Assembly (NCBI GenBank): GCA_002683825.1
Contig: NYUD01000011.1
Location: 62,001 to 126,000, forward strand
DNA length: 64,000 nt
From: Planctomycetota bacterium
GTDB taxonomy: Bacteria > Planctomycetota > UBA1135 > GCA-002686595
Direction of reading: 5' to 3'
Shown here: positions 20,268 through 30,108 of the stretch, piece after piece
Layout of the letters: each line of letters starts with the position of its first letter
How positions within the stretch are numbered: the first letter of the stretch is position 1
Notes under the pieces: model-generated
What the model saw: the letters and a program-made list of their open reading frames with translations, nothing else
Database searches by the model: none
What the model was told of the DNA's origin: nothing
Made by a program: the position numbers and the translations under genes

Positions 20268-21359
20268 ATGACTCCTTCCACGTCTTCGCTGACCAAGAGC
20301 CGCAAGAAGAGCGGCAAGGCGCGCACCAAGCACCGCCGGGTGCTGATGATCTGTCACAACGACCTCGTCCCGCCGGATTCCATCCGCGGCCTGTCCGACG
20401 AGGACATATCCGAATGGCGCACCGAGTTCGATGTGCTGTCGACCATGCGTGATCTGAACTACGAGATCGAGGTTCTCGGCGTCGGTGACGATATCGACGT
20501 GATCCGCAAAGCGATCGAGGGATTCAAACCGGAGGTCTGCTTCAATCTGATCGTCGAATTTCTCGGGGCAGCCAACTATGACCAACACGTCGTCAGCTAT
20601 CTCGAGCTGCATCGCCAGCCCTACACCGGTTGCAACCCGCGCGGCCTGACGCTGTCGCGCGACAAGGCGCTTTCGAAGAAAGTCCTTGCCTGGCACGGCT
20701 TGCCCGTGCCGAAGTTCGGCGTGTTTCCGATGAACCGCCGGGTACGTCGCCCGAAGGAGCTGGAGTTTCCCCTGTTCATCAAGTCGTTGAACGAGGAGGC
20801 GTCACTCGGCATCTCGCAAGCCTCCATCGTTCACGACGACACTAGACTCGAACAGCGCGTGCGCTTCATCCACGAGAAGGTCGGCACCGACGCGATCGCC
20901 GAGGAGTACATCGAGGGGCGCGAGTTTTACATCGGCATCCTGGGCAACGATCGGCTGGAGGCGCTGCCGCTGTGGGAGTTGAACATCCCCAACTTGCCCG
21001 AGGGCGCACCCCGGATCGCCACACGCCGGCTGAAGTGGGACATCCCCTATCAGCGCTCGCTGAAGGTGAAGAACCGCCGCGCAACGGACCTTTCCGTAAA
21101 GCTCGAAGCCAGCATCCAGCGGGCCGCCAAGGACGTCTACCGAGCCCTGGGACTTTCCGGTTTCGCTCGCCTCGACCTGCGCATGCGTCCGGATGGACGC
21201 TTCTACTTCCTGGAAGCCAATCCCAACCCCGACCTGACCTACGGCGAGGACTTCGCGGAATCGGCCGAAGCCGCCGGCATTCCCTATGAAACCTTGATCG
21301 AACGCATCGTCGATCTGGGTGTGCGCTACCCGGTCGAGTGGAGGCACGGGACCTCCTGA
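20268..21359 (+). CDS. ATP-grasp ligase (D-alanine--D-alanine ligase-like)
   Basis: FPLFIKSLNEEASLGIS, AEEYIEGREFYIGILGN, SGFARLDLRMRPDGRFYFLEANPNPDLT. Confidence 0.88.
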   Translation: MTPSTSSLTKSRKKSGKARTKHRRVLMICHNDLVPPDSIRGLSDEDISEWRTEFDVLSTMRDLNYEIEVLGVGDDIDVIRKAIEGFKPEVCFNLIVEFLGAANYDQHVVSYLELHRQPYTGCNPRGLTLSRDKALSKKVLAWHGLPVPKFGVFPMNRRVRRPKELEFPLFIKSLNEEASLGISQASIVHDDTRLEQRVRFIHEKVGTDAIAEEYIEGREFYIGILGNDRLEALPLWELNIPNLPEGAPRIATRRLKWDIPYQRSLKVKNRRATDLSVKLEASIQRAAKDVYRALGLSGFARLDLRMRPDGRFYFLEANPNPDLTYGEDFAESAEAAGIPYETLIERIVDLGVRYPVEWRHGTS

Positions 21360-21361
21360 GT

Positions 21362-23695
21362 TCAGCCTCCGAGCTTGAACTTGTTCAGCTCGATTCTCCG
21401 GGGCTCTTCACGACCTTCGACAAAGAGCAAGGTGCGATCCATGGGCACGTCGGCAAAGACCTGTACTCCCTGACCGGGCCATTGGATCTCGAGGCGGGAG
21501 ATTTTCTCGGCCTCTCCCAGCCCGATCGTCTGGCGCAGGGGATTGCAACCGAAGCTGCCGCCGCTGTTGATCCAACGGTAAATCGAACGGGTTTCTCCCC
21601 CCTCCTCGATCTGAATGTGCACGCGCGCCCCGATGGCAGAGCGATTGGATCGGTTCCCCTGCAGATGAACCGTCAGCCAGTGCTTCTTGAAGCCCGGATT
21701 CTCGAACAGCGCATCGTTGAACTTGTCACCCGGCCACGCTCCTCCCATCTGGGCATACAAATCGTTGTCGCCGTCGTTGTCGATGTCCCCGAAGGCCACG
21801 CCGTGTCCCTTTTGCAGGTGCCCGAATCCCCCTGCCATGGTGACGTTGGCGAAGCCCTTGTCCCCTCGGTTCAGGAACATCAGGTTGGGACGTAACTCGG
21901 AGTACGGCACATTCCCCGTTCCCAGGTAGAAGTCGAGATACCCATCGCCGTCCAGGTCACCGAAATTCGCTCCCATCGGCTGTGACGGATAATCCAACCC
22001 GACTTCCAGAGCTACCTCGTCAAAACCTCCGGAGCCGTTGCCGCGATAGAGTCGATTGCGTCCAATGCGCACCTTCTTGGAAGCCAGTACGGCCACCGGA
22101 CCGCTCGAGCAGGCGGCGTAAAGATCCAGGTTCCCGTCGTTGTTGAAGTCCCAGAACCAGCAGGGAAATCCGGCGATCGGCTCGACCACGCCCAGCTTTT
22201 CGCCGACCTCGGTGAACGTACCGTCACCGTCATTGCGATAGAGCCGATTGGGGCCTCCGCCGGGGATGACCATCACGGGATTGGGGGAGCCGACCGAAAC
22301 GTACAGATCGGGGTCCCCGTCGGCATCGAAGTCCCCCCACGACGAGCCCATGCAAAAGAACTCTCCCGCAACACCGGCCTCCACGGCAACGTCGGTGAAG
22401 GTGCCGTCGCCCTGGTTCTGGAAGAGCTGGCACGGCGCCCGGAAATTCGTCGATGACTCGTTGCCGATGAAGAGGTCGAGGTCCCCGTCCAGGTCATAGT
22501 CGGCCCAAGCCCCCGTCTTGGTGGGGTAGCTCGCTGCGGCCAACCCCGCAGCGTGCGTCACGTCCGTGAACGTCGCGTCGCCGTTGTTTCGAAGCAAGGA
22601 ATTGGGATGCTGCCCGCGATGTCTCAACCACGCTCCGCGCAGAACGAACACATCGATGTCCCCGTCGTTGTCGTAGTCGGCCTGGATCATGTTGAGTCCA
22701 CCGAAGAAGCCGTGCAGCCCGGCCGACTCGGTGTGGTCCTCGAACGTTCCATCGCCCTGATTCACGAAGAAACGCATCTCGCCCTGACGATCCCAGGAAG
22801 ACGTCACGATGTCCAGGTAGCCGTCGTTGGTGAGGTCATCGAGTACGACCCCTCCCGAAAGACCAAGCGTGTCCAAACCCAGCTCCGGCCCGATGTTCTT
22901 GAAACGCGGAAAATCGAAATCGATCTCGAAGGCATCCAGGTTGACCCGATACTCCTCGGGCACCTTGTCCGGATACTCGCCCAATGTCATGTAGGCAATG
23001 TTCATGAGCCACTTGGCGGGTAGCTGGCACTCGATTGTCTCCTTCAGGCTCATCCGCTCCGGACGATTCTCCAGCACCTCCGTAAAGCACCGGATCGCAC
23101 CGACCGAGCCGCGCCGCTCGACGTGCAAGCCTCCCCCCTTGATAGGGAAGATGCAGCTTTGGCTGTTGTAGCGCTTGCAGCAGTTTTCGATCTCACCCAG
23201 CCGCAGATAGGCGACGCCCAGTTGCAGCTTGGTCAGGTTTTCCTGATAGACCCGAGCAGCGGCCATCCGCGGCACTTGCCCGGCCTCGATCGCGGAGCTG
23301 AAGTCAACGTCCTTCAACAACTCGAAAGCTCTTTCGAGATATTCGATGCCCTCCTCGGCGTTGTCTTCGCGCAACTCGACCATCCCCAGGTCGCGCCACA
23401 ATCGCCAGGCCTCGAGCGGCATGAGCTCTTCCGATTCCCGATCCGAAGCGGTCACATTCGCATGCCGCGCTCGAAGACCCAGAACCAACGGCCGCTTTGC
23501 ATGGGCCTCGGCGATCTCTCCGAGCGCCCGGCGCATCCGATCGTGATTCGCTTGCTCGCGCGATTCCTCCTCGCTCTCTTGCGACCGGGTGGACGTCTGC
23601 CATCCGGCACCGGCGCAGGGCGCGGTGACGATGGCGACGGTGAGCACGGGAGTCCACTGCAGGATCCAGCCGGGAAGAGGCAATCTGGCAGACAT
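21362..23695 (-). CDS. secreted CRTAC1-family protein (FG-GAP/VCBS repeats plus ASPIC/UnbV domain)
   Basis: Repeated DYDNDGDIDVFV / DFDADGDPDLYV / DLDGDGYLDFYLG motifs; C-terminal SAIGARVHIQIEEGG...SGGSFGCNPLRQTIGLG. Confidence 0.9.
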   Translation of the reverse strand: MSARLPLPGWILQWTPVLTVAIVTAPCAGAGWQTSTRSQESEEESREQANHDRMRRALGEIAEAHAKRPLVLGLRARHANVTASDRESEELMPLEAWRLWRDLGMVELREDNAEEGIEYLERAFELLKDVDFSSAIEAGQVPRMAAARVYQENLTKLQLGVAYLRLGEIENCCKRYNSQSCIFPIKGGGLHVERRGSVGAIRCFTEVLENRPERMSLKETIECQLPAKWLMNIAYMTLGEYPDKVPEEYRVNLDAFEIDFDFPRFKNIGPELGLDTLGLSGGVVLDDLTNDGYLDIVTSSWDRQGEMRFFVNQGDGTFEDHTESAGLHGFFGGLNMIQADYDNDGDIDVFVLRGAWLRHRGQHPNSLLRNNGDATFTDVTHAAGLAAASYPTKTGAWADYDLDGDLDLFIGNESSTNFRAPCQLFQNQGDGTFTDVAVEAGVAGEFFCMGSSWGDFDADGDPDLYVSVGSPNPVMVIPGGGPNRLYRNDGDGTFTEVGEKLGVVEPIAGFPCWFWDFNNDGNLDLYAACSSGPVAVLASKKVRIGRNRLYRGNGSGGFDEVALEVGLDYPSQPMGANFGDLDGDGYLDFYLGTGNVPYSELRPNLMFLNRGDKGFANVTMAGGFGHLQKGHGVAFGDIDNDGDNDLYAQMGGAWPGDKFNDALFENPGFKKHWLTVHLQGNRSNRSAIGARVHIQIEEGGETRSIYRWINSGGSFGCNPLRQTIGLGEAEKISRLEIQWPGQGVQVFADVPMDRTLLFVEGREEPRRIELNKFKLGG

Positions 23696-23975
23696 GGGGA
23701 ATCGTCCGCTTCGCATCGTAGCACCCCCGCAGGACCCTATCGGGGCGCCAAAGTTGAAAGCAGGCCCCATACGCCATGTGTCGGGCTCCTGTTGGGAGTT
23801 CGGCGGAAGCTCTTTCCTTCGATGCGCTTACTTTTCCCCATGGATCCGGAACTTCGAGGCAGGAACACGCGAAGAAACGGGGCGCCCGGGCCTCGACTAC
23901 CGGCAGCTGGAGATCGACTTGACGATCCCCGCGGGCCTTCTCCGCCGACCCGGGCGGTCACGGGGTCCGAATCGA

Positions 23976-25838
23976 CTAGCGGCCGCGCAAGACCGCCTTC
24001 AGGAGCAGCACCTCGGCGCCCCGGCGCACTTCGAACTTGACCTCGTCGCCGGGCTCGTGCCCGGCGAGCATGCGCAGCCAGGAGGGAACGCTCTCGAGCT
24101 CCCGGTCCTGCCACCTGACGATGCGATCCTCGGCCTTGACCCCACCTTCGGCGGCCGAGGACCCCGGAGTCACCGAGGCGATCAGCACGCCCGGCTCGGG
24201 ATCTTCGTTGGGGTCGGCCAGGGTGACGCCGAAGCGCACCCTCGGCCCGCCGCGGGCCGTGCGGTTGTCGCCGCCGATCCGCTGAAACTCAAAACCTTCG
24301 CCGTGGGTCGCGACGGCCATCCCGACCTTGTGGAACAGGTCGACCGTGTGGACGGCATCGACGCGATTGATCTTCGAGGTGACGTCACGCGGGGTGTGAT
24401 AGTCCCCGTGGAAGTCCGCGATGATCCCGAACAGCACCGGAACGTCCTTGCGATAGAACGAGGAGTGATCGCTTGCCCCCGACATTCTCTCGGGTTGAAC
24501 GATCTCGAGGTCGCTCTCCTCGAAGATGGGCTCGAGGAACTCGGCCATGCCCTTGCCCGACCCCGCACCCGAGAGCGAAAGCCGTTTGTTCAAGATCCGC
24601 CCGATCATGTCGAAGTTGATCATGAGCGCGTGCTCCTCGAGGGGCACCAGCGGGTTGTCGACGTAATAACGGGATCCGTTCAGACCCGACTCCTCAGCAC
24701 TGAACCCCACGAAGAGCACCGACCGGACGGAGGCATCGTCATCCAGCTCGGCATAGTCCTCCGCCATGCGCTCGGCGATCATCAAGATCGCCGCGCTGCC
24801 CGAGGCGTTGTCGTCGGCTCCGGGGTGGAGCACGCGGCCGCGCTCACTCGCTGCTCCGCGGGATCCGAAGTCGCCCTGGCCCAGGTGGTCCAGGTGAGCG
24901 CCGATGACGATCAACTCGTCCTTGAGATCGCCCTTGCCCGGAAGGAGCCCACCGACGTTCTCGGCCGTCATCCTCTCCAGCTCCATCTCGACATGAAGCG
25001 CCAGTTTGCCCTGTAGGTCGAATACCTGCCGCCCCTCGTCGCACAGCTGCCGCAGCTCCAACGCCGAGCGTCCCTCGGGATCCATGGCGGACAGAAGCCT
25101 GTCGCCGGCTTCGATGCTGACATGCATCATGGGCACCTTGTTGCGACCGCCGGCGCCACGAAACGGGATCAGCGAATTGGCGCCATCGTGATTCGACGCG
25201 GGCGGATTGATCATGACGACGGCCACTGCCCCGCGCTCGACCGCCTCGGAGACCTTGCCCGAATAGGAAGCGCGGCGGCTCCAGGCGCGCTCGTCCAGCT
25301 TGCTGTCACCGCTTTCATCCATGGGCTCGAGGCGGAACATCACGGCGATCTTGCCGGTGAGGTCGTCGGATTCCCCGTAGCTTTGGTAGTCATCTTCCTG
25401 CCTGGAACGGGGAAGGGAGTAGCCTACGAACACCGCCGGGGCCTCGATGGTTCCGGAAGCCCCTATGGCCAGGGGCGTGAAGTCGGTACCGAAGGCCAGC
25501 TCGCCCTCCTCGTACGCGAACGACGAACCGAGCAATTTGGTCCTCGGCGCCAGATCGAAGGGTTGGCGGAACGATTCGTCCCAGGGAGTCTCGAGCCCGG
25601 TCTTCTTGAAATAGAACTCCATGTATTCCTTGGCGAGCTCCATGCCGCGCGTGCCGGGCAAGCGCCCCTCCATCCAGGGAGAGGCCAGCGTCACGACGTG
25701 ATCGTTATAGATGTCGACCTCCGCGGCGAAGTCATCGGAGACATCCGCCTGAACTCCTTGGCTCGCAATCACCGAGGAAAGCGCTAGCAGGGTGGAGGAA
25801 AAGGAAAAGGAGGCTGCGCAGGGGAGGGATCTCTTCAT
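23976..25838 (-). CDS. secreted M28 aminopeptidase with PA and PDZ domains
   Basis: Signal peptide; LIVIGAHLDHLG, HPGADDNASGSAAIL, GFSAEESGLNGSRYYV, SDHSSFYRKDVPVLFG; C-terminal PDZ-like SVTPGSSAAEGGVKAEDRIV. Confidence 0.92.
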   Translation of the reverse strand: MKRSLPCAASFSFSSTLLALSSVIASQGVQADVSDDFAAEVDIYNDHVVTLASPWMEGRLPGTRGMELAKEYMEFYFKKTGLETPWDESFRQPFDLAPRTKLLGSSFAYEEGELAFGTDFTPLAIGASGTIEAPAVFVGYSLPRSRQEDDYQSYGESDDLTGKIAVMFRLEPMDESGDSKLDERAWSRRASYSGKVSEAVERGAVAVVMINPPASNHDGANSLIPFRGAGGRNKVPMMHVSIEAGDRLLSAMDPEGRSALELRQLCDEGRQVFDLQGKLALHVEMELERMTAENVGGLLPGKGDLKDELIVIGAHLDHLGQGDFGSRGAASERGRVLHPGADDNASGSAAILMIAERMAEDYAELDDDASVRSVLFVGFSAEESGLNGSRYYVDNPLVPLEEHALMINFDMIGRILNKRLSLSGAGSGKGMAEFLEPIFEESDLEIVQPERMSGASDHSSFYRKDVPVLFGIIADFHGDYHTPRDVTSKINRVDAVHTVDLFHKVGMAVATHGEGFEFQRIGGDNRTARGGPRVRFGVTLADPNEDPEPGVLIASVTPGSSAAEGGVKAEDRIVRWQDRELESVPSWLRMLAGHEPGDEVKFEVRRGAEVLLLKAVLRGR

Positions 25839-25935
25839 GGTCGGGAACGCGGACTGAGCACGGAACGTGCTGGAAACGAGGGAACGGGTAAGGTCCGTCT
25901 TCACACGCGAAGTATACTCACCGCCTCGTCCTTGG

Positions 25936-27303
25936 ATGGTTTCGAACGCGGCCAAGAGGAGCCTCATTACGAAGGAACAACAAGAACGGCCCCGGGGAAA
26001 ACCGGACCGGCTGGGTCCGACCCTCGCAGCCGCGCTCCTCTTGGCGGTTTCCGGGCCCGACACCCGCGATCCCCAGGATGGGCCCCACGCCGACGTGCGC
26101 ATCACCATCCACGACGAGGGTGTGCGCGTGAACCTGATCGTAAATCTGGCCTTCGTGGACGAGGTGGTCGACGTGCCGCGCGAAAGCCCGAATGAACTCT
26201 ACCAGGTCGAGCGGGATCTCTTGCGGGAAGTACTGGAGGCCCATTTCCGGGAGAGCATCGCAGTCACGATCGACGATGTCTCGGTTGCACCGCTCTTCAG
26301 CGAGTTCGATGCCCCTGAACCGGACGTGCAGCTATTGCCGCTCTTCCCGCGCACGGGCATGCGCGCGCTCCTGCGGCTGCGTTTTGGCATCGACTATCCC
26401 TGCGACAAGCCGCCGCGCGTCGTGAAGCTAGAGTGGAGCGACTATCCGCCCAATCCGATCATGGAAACCGAGGAAGGCATCCCGTCCCTGGAGGTCGGGG
26501 CCCTCGTGTCGGGCTACGGTACCCACCGCATGGTTCGCTTCAACGAAGACGAGCCGGAGTACACGTGGCACTCCAGCGGACTTTCCCTCGATGATCTGTT
26601 CAGGAACGTCCCCGCGCCGCCGACTCAAGCCCGGATCGAGGTTTCGATTCCAACACTTTCGCTGATCGTGGTCTATCTGCTCGCGCTCGGCTTCGGCGCC
26701 GTTCGCGGGTCGCTACGGCGCGTACTCACCTTCTTTCCCCTGGCGATCGGGGGAGGCGTTCTCGCCTGGAACGTCGGCCGCGTGAGCATGGCGGACCCCC
26801 GAGGCGACGGCCCGGTGCTCGACGAACAGGCCGCACGCACAGCGCTCGAGCCCTTGCTCGCCAACATCTATCGCGCTTTCGACTACAGGAAAGAGAAGGA
26901 CGTCTACGATTCCCTTTCGAAAAGCGTGGCCGGGGATCTCCTGGATCGGCTCTATCAGCGCATCTACGAGAGCCTCGTCTATCAAGAGGCGGAAGGGGCC
27001 GTTGCGCGGGTGCAACGCTTCGAACTCCTCGATTGCTCACTCGGAAAAACGTTCGAGCGCGAAGGCGCACTCGCCTTTGAGATCGGCGCGAGCTGGCAAG
27101 TGGAAGGTGGGGTCTATCATTGGGGGCACACCCACAGTCGCCTGAACGAGTACCAGGCGAACTATACGATCGCGGATATCGAGGGCAGCTGGCGCATCGT
27201 GGAAGAGGAGGTTCTTTCAGCCACGCGCATCGACTCCAATCCCGACGAGGGTTTCGCGGACGCACTGGAAGAGGAATGGATCGCACCGGATCAGGAATTT
27301 TGA
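25936..27303 (+). CDS. exported/membrane-anchored protein of unknown function (extracytoplasmic N-domain, central TM, C-terminal NTF2/Tim44-like domain)
   Basis: N-terminal and central hydrophobic segments (VSIPTLSLIVVYLLALGFGAVRG); C-domain YRAFDYRKEKDVYDSLSKSV...WRIVEEEVLS; overlaps the start of the ABC ATPase. Confidence 0.7.
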   Translation: MVSNAAKRSLITKEQQERPRGKPDRLGPTLAAALLLAVSGPDTRDPQDGPHADVRITIHDEGVRVNLIVNLAFVDEVVDVPRESPNELYQVERDLLREVLEAHFRESIAVTIDDVSVAPLFSEFDAPEPDVQLLPLFPRTGMRALLRLRFGIDYPCDKPPRVVKLEWSDYPPNPIMETEEGIPSLEVGALVSGYGTHRMVRFNEDEPEYTWHSSGLSLDDLFRNVPAPPTQARIEVSIPTLSLIVVYLLALGFGAVRGSLRRVLTFFPLAIGGGVLAWNVGRVSMADPRGDGPVLDEQAARTALEPLLANIYRAFDYRKEKDVYDSLSKSVAGDLLDRLYQRIYESLVYQEAEGAVARVQRFELLDCSLGKTFEREGALAFEIGASWQVEGGVYHWGHTHSRLNEYQANYTIADIEGSWRIVEEEVLSATRIDSNPDEGFADALEEEWIAPDQEF

Positions 27304-27968
27304 CCTTCGCCCTGCGGGATCTCGTCTGGCGTTATGCCGGCGCTGATTTCGAGCTACGGGTCGATGAATTGGCAGCCCGAAGGGGCGAGGCGGTGGCCTG
27401 TATCGGCCCCAGCGGCTGCGGCAAGACGACCCTCGTGCACCTGATCGCCGGCATTCTGGTCTCCAACAACGGCACGGTCCAGCTGGACGGCACCGACCTC
27501 TCGACGCTCAACGAACGCGAGCGACGCGCGCGCCGGATTCGCACGATCGGGATGGTGTTTCAGGAGTTCGAGTTGCTTGAATACCTGAGCGCACTGGACA
27601 ACATCCTGCTCCCCTATCACGTCGCGGACGAGCTGCAACTGGATGCCGATGTGCGCGGTCGGGCACGCGAACTGGCGAGCGAAATGGGAATCTCCGATCT
27701 CCTGGCCCGCAAGCCCAAGAAACTTTCACAGGGCGAGCGCCAGCGGGTCGCGCTTTGCCGTGCGCTGGTGACTCAGCCGAAGCTTCTCATCTGCGACGAA
27801 CCGACGGGCAACCTCGATCCGAAGAATGCAGAGACGATCGTCGAGCTACTCCTGAGGCAGGCCCGGGAGCACGCAGCAACCGTATTCATGGTGACCCACG
27901 ACCACGGTCTGCTGAAACGCTTCGATCGCGTGGTCGACGTACGCAATCTCAACGGGAGAGACGCGTGA
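27276..27968 (+). CDS. ABC transporter ATPase (LolD/MacB-like)
   Basis: Walker A GPSGCGKTT, LSQGERQRVALCRAL, Walker B LLICDEPTGNLD, H-loop VTHDH. Confidence 0.93.
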   Translation: MDRTGSGILTFALRDLVWRYAGADFELRVDELAARRGEAVACIGPSGCGKTTLVHLIAGILVSNNGTVQLDGTDLSTLNERERRARRIRTIGMVFQEFELLEYLSALDNILLPYHVADELQLDADVRGRARELASEMGISDLLARKPKKLSQGERQRVALCRALVTQPKLLICDEPTGNLDPKNAETIVELLLRQAREHAATVFMVTHDHGLLKRFDRVVDVRNLNGRDA

Positions 27969-29134
27969 AGGGCGTCCTTCGCTTGTCCTGGCTGCACGCT
28001 TGGCACCACAAGGCTGCCACGGGGATTTTGATCTCGTGTCTCGGGTTGACCGCCTTGCTTCCCGCAGCGACGCGAGTCGTGGTGGAGCGTTACGGAGAAG
28101 ACCTGACGGCACGCGCACGGGCCACGCCGCTGGTTCTGGGGCCGAAGGGCAACCGCTTCGACCTGACGCTCGGCGCCCTCTACTTCAGCGCCAGCTCCCT
28201 GGATACCGTGCCCTACGCCCTGGTGCGCGAGATCGCTGCGGGGGGAGACGCGACTCCGATCCCCATTTCGAACCGGTTCACGGCTCGCGGTAGACCGATC
28301 CTCTGCACGTCGCCCGAGTACTTCGCACTTCGAGGGCTTACCGCCCGCACGGGAACGCCCCCCCTGCGGGTCGGCGATGCGGCACTGGGAGCTCGCGCCG
28401 CCGAGCAACTCGGACTCGCGGTCGGCGATACGCTGCCCTCGGACCCTACCGCCCTGTACGACCTCTCGAAACCCGCATCCTTCGGTTTGCACATCACCGG
28501 CATCTTCGAAGCGAACGGTACGGCCGATGACGAGGCGATCTTTTCCGACGTGAAAACCGCCTGGGTGCTGGAGGGCATTGCCCACGGCCACGCCAAGACC
28601 GACGAACTCGACAACAACCTGATCGTCGACCGCAGCGCGGGCAACGTCGCTCTTTCGGGCGCCCTGATCGAGCACACCGAAGCCACGCCGAAGAATCTGG
28701 AGGACTTCCATGTCCATACGGGTGAAGACCGGCTGCCCTTGACGGCCATCATCGTCCTGCCGCGGGATGACCGCGCCGACACGATCCTGAACACGGGCTT
28801 CAACCTCAGAGAAAAGTTGCAGATGGTGCGGCCGCGGGAGGTGATCGACGATCTCCTGGCCATCGTCTTCAGCATTCGGCGGTTGATCGATCTGATTTCA
28901 CTCGTGCTGGGAGCCGCCACGATCCTCCTGACCGTGCTGGTGCTCATGCTTTCCTCAAAGCTGCGGGCACGCGAGCGCGATACGCTGCACAAGATCGGGT
29001 GCGCCCCGGGCGCCGTCGCCCGTCTGCTTGGCTACGAGATCCTCCTGGTGCTGGGTACGAGCCTTATCCTCGCCTCGGTGGGAACGGCTGCGGTTGCCCG
29101 GTTCGCCCCGAGCCTCACCGCAACGATGAGGTAG
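27965..29134 (+). CDS. FtsX/MacB-like ABC permease, short form
   Basis: N-terminal TM, large extracytoplasmic domain, then two hydrophobic segments (LIDLISLVLGAATILLTVLVLMLSSKLRARERD; LLGYEILLVLGTSLILASVGTAAVARF); GTG start overlapping ATPase stop. Confidence 0.82.
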   Translation: MKGVLRLSWLHAWHHKAATGILISCLGLTALLPAATRVVVERYGEDLTARARATPLVLGPKGNRFDLTLGALYFSASSLDTVPYALVREIAAGGDATPIPISNRFTARGRPILCTSPEYFALRGLTARTGTPPLRVGDAALGARAAEQLGLAVGDTLPSDPTALYDLSKPASFGLHITGIFEANGTADDEAIFSDVKTAWVLEGIAHGHAKTDELDNNLIVDRSAGNVALSGALIEHTEATPKNLEDFHVHTGEDRLPLTAIIVLPRDDRADTILNTGFNLREKLQMVRPREVIDDLLAIVFSIRRLIDLISLVLGAATILLTVLVLMLSSKLRARERDTLHKIGCAPGAVARLLGYEILLVLGTSLILASVGTAAVARFAPSLTATMR

Positions 29135-29141
29135 AAGCGAC

Positions 29142-30059
29142 ATGATGAAAGCAAGCCTCGCACTTTTTTCCGCACTTTTCGCGGCGGCGTGCGCACACGA
29201 CGCCCCCGAAGCGGAGGCCGCCGCGCCGCCGCGCGTCGCGACGAGCTTCTATCCGCTGACCTATTTTGTCGAAACGATCGCGGGGAATGAGCTCGAGCTC
29301 TTCACGCCGGTTCCAGCGCAGGCGGATCCAGCGCTCTGGAAGCCGGATACGGATGCGCTGCTCGCCCTGCAGGAGGTCGATCTGATTCTCTTGAACGGCG
29401 CGGGCTTCGAACAGTGGGTCTCGAAGGTCAGCTTGCCCGAGAGCCGGGTCATCTACACGGCCGACAGCTTCCGCGAGACGTGGATCGGCCACGACGAGGA
29501 GTCCCATTCCCACGGTGGACTCGCACCCCATTCCCACGGCGCCATCAACGGACACACCTGGGTAGACCCGGTTCTGGCCGAGCGACAGGCCGAGGCCATC
29601 TTCGCTGCGCTCCTGGAACGCTGGCCGGATCGACGCGCCGCCTTCGAAGCGGGCCTCGCAAGCCTCAGGGCACAGCTCGCCGAGCAGGAGCGCCTCTGGA
29701 GGGATCTGTGCTCGCGCCTGCGAACGGCGGCGGTCCTCGCATCGCACCCCTCCTACGACTATCCCATCCGAAGCTGTGGAGCGCGCATCGAGAACTTCGA
29801 CCTCGACCCGGCGGCGCCGCTTTCCGCGGCCGAACTCGATGAGATCCTTCTACGAGCGGGCGAAGGTGTACCGAGGCTCATGCTCTGGGAATCCGAACCC
29901 CAGGCGGCCACACGCGCGGTTCTTCTCGAGCACGGCATAGAGAGCGTGGTCTTCGAAACGGGTGAGGCGCTCGATGACGCGGAGCTCGCCCAGGGGCGGA
30001 ATTTCCAGACGCTCATGCTCGACAACCTGAAACGACTTGCCGAAGCGCTCGGCAACTGA
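29142..30059 (+). CDS. metal ABC transporter substrate-binding lipoprotein (ZnuA-like, His-rich loop)
   Basis: Lipobox-like FAAACAH; VATSFYPLTYFVETIAG; His-rich GHDEESHSHGGLAPHSHGAINGHTWVDPVLAERQAE. Confidence 0.88.
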   Translation: MMKASLALFSALFAAACAHDAPEAEAAAPPRVATSFYPLTYFVETIAGNELELFTPVPAQADPALWKPDTDALLALQEVDLILLNGAGFEQWVSKVSLPESRVIYTADSFRETWIGHDEESHSHGGLAPHSHGAINGHTWVDPVLAERQAEAIFAALLERWPDRRAAFEAGLASLRAQLAEQERLWRDLCSRLRTAAVLASHPSYDYPIRSCGARIENFDLDPAAPLSAAELDEILLRAGEGVPRLMLWESEPQAATRAVLLEHGIESVVFETGEALDDAELAQGRNFQTLMLDNLKRLAEALGN

Positions 30060-30108
30060 ACTAGACTGCGCGCCCCCATCCTCCAGGTGCCAATCCAAGA
30101 TTCCTCTC

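Noticed and set aside
23589-25016. 475-aa plus-strand ORF across the CRTAC1 and M28 genes
   Set aside because: Spans the intergenic region and overlaps two well-supported minus-strand genes; low-complexity antisense composition.
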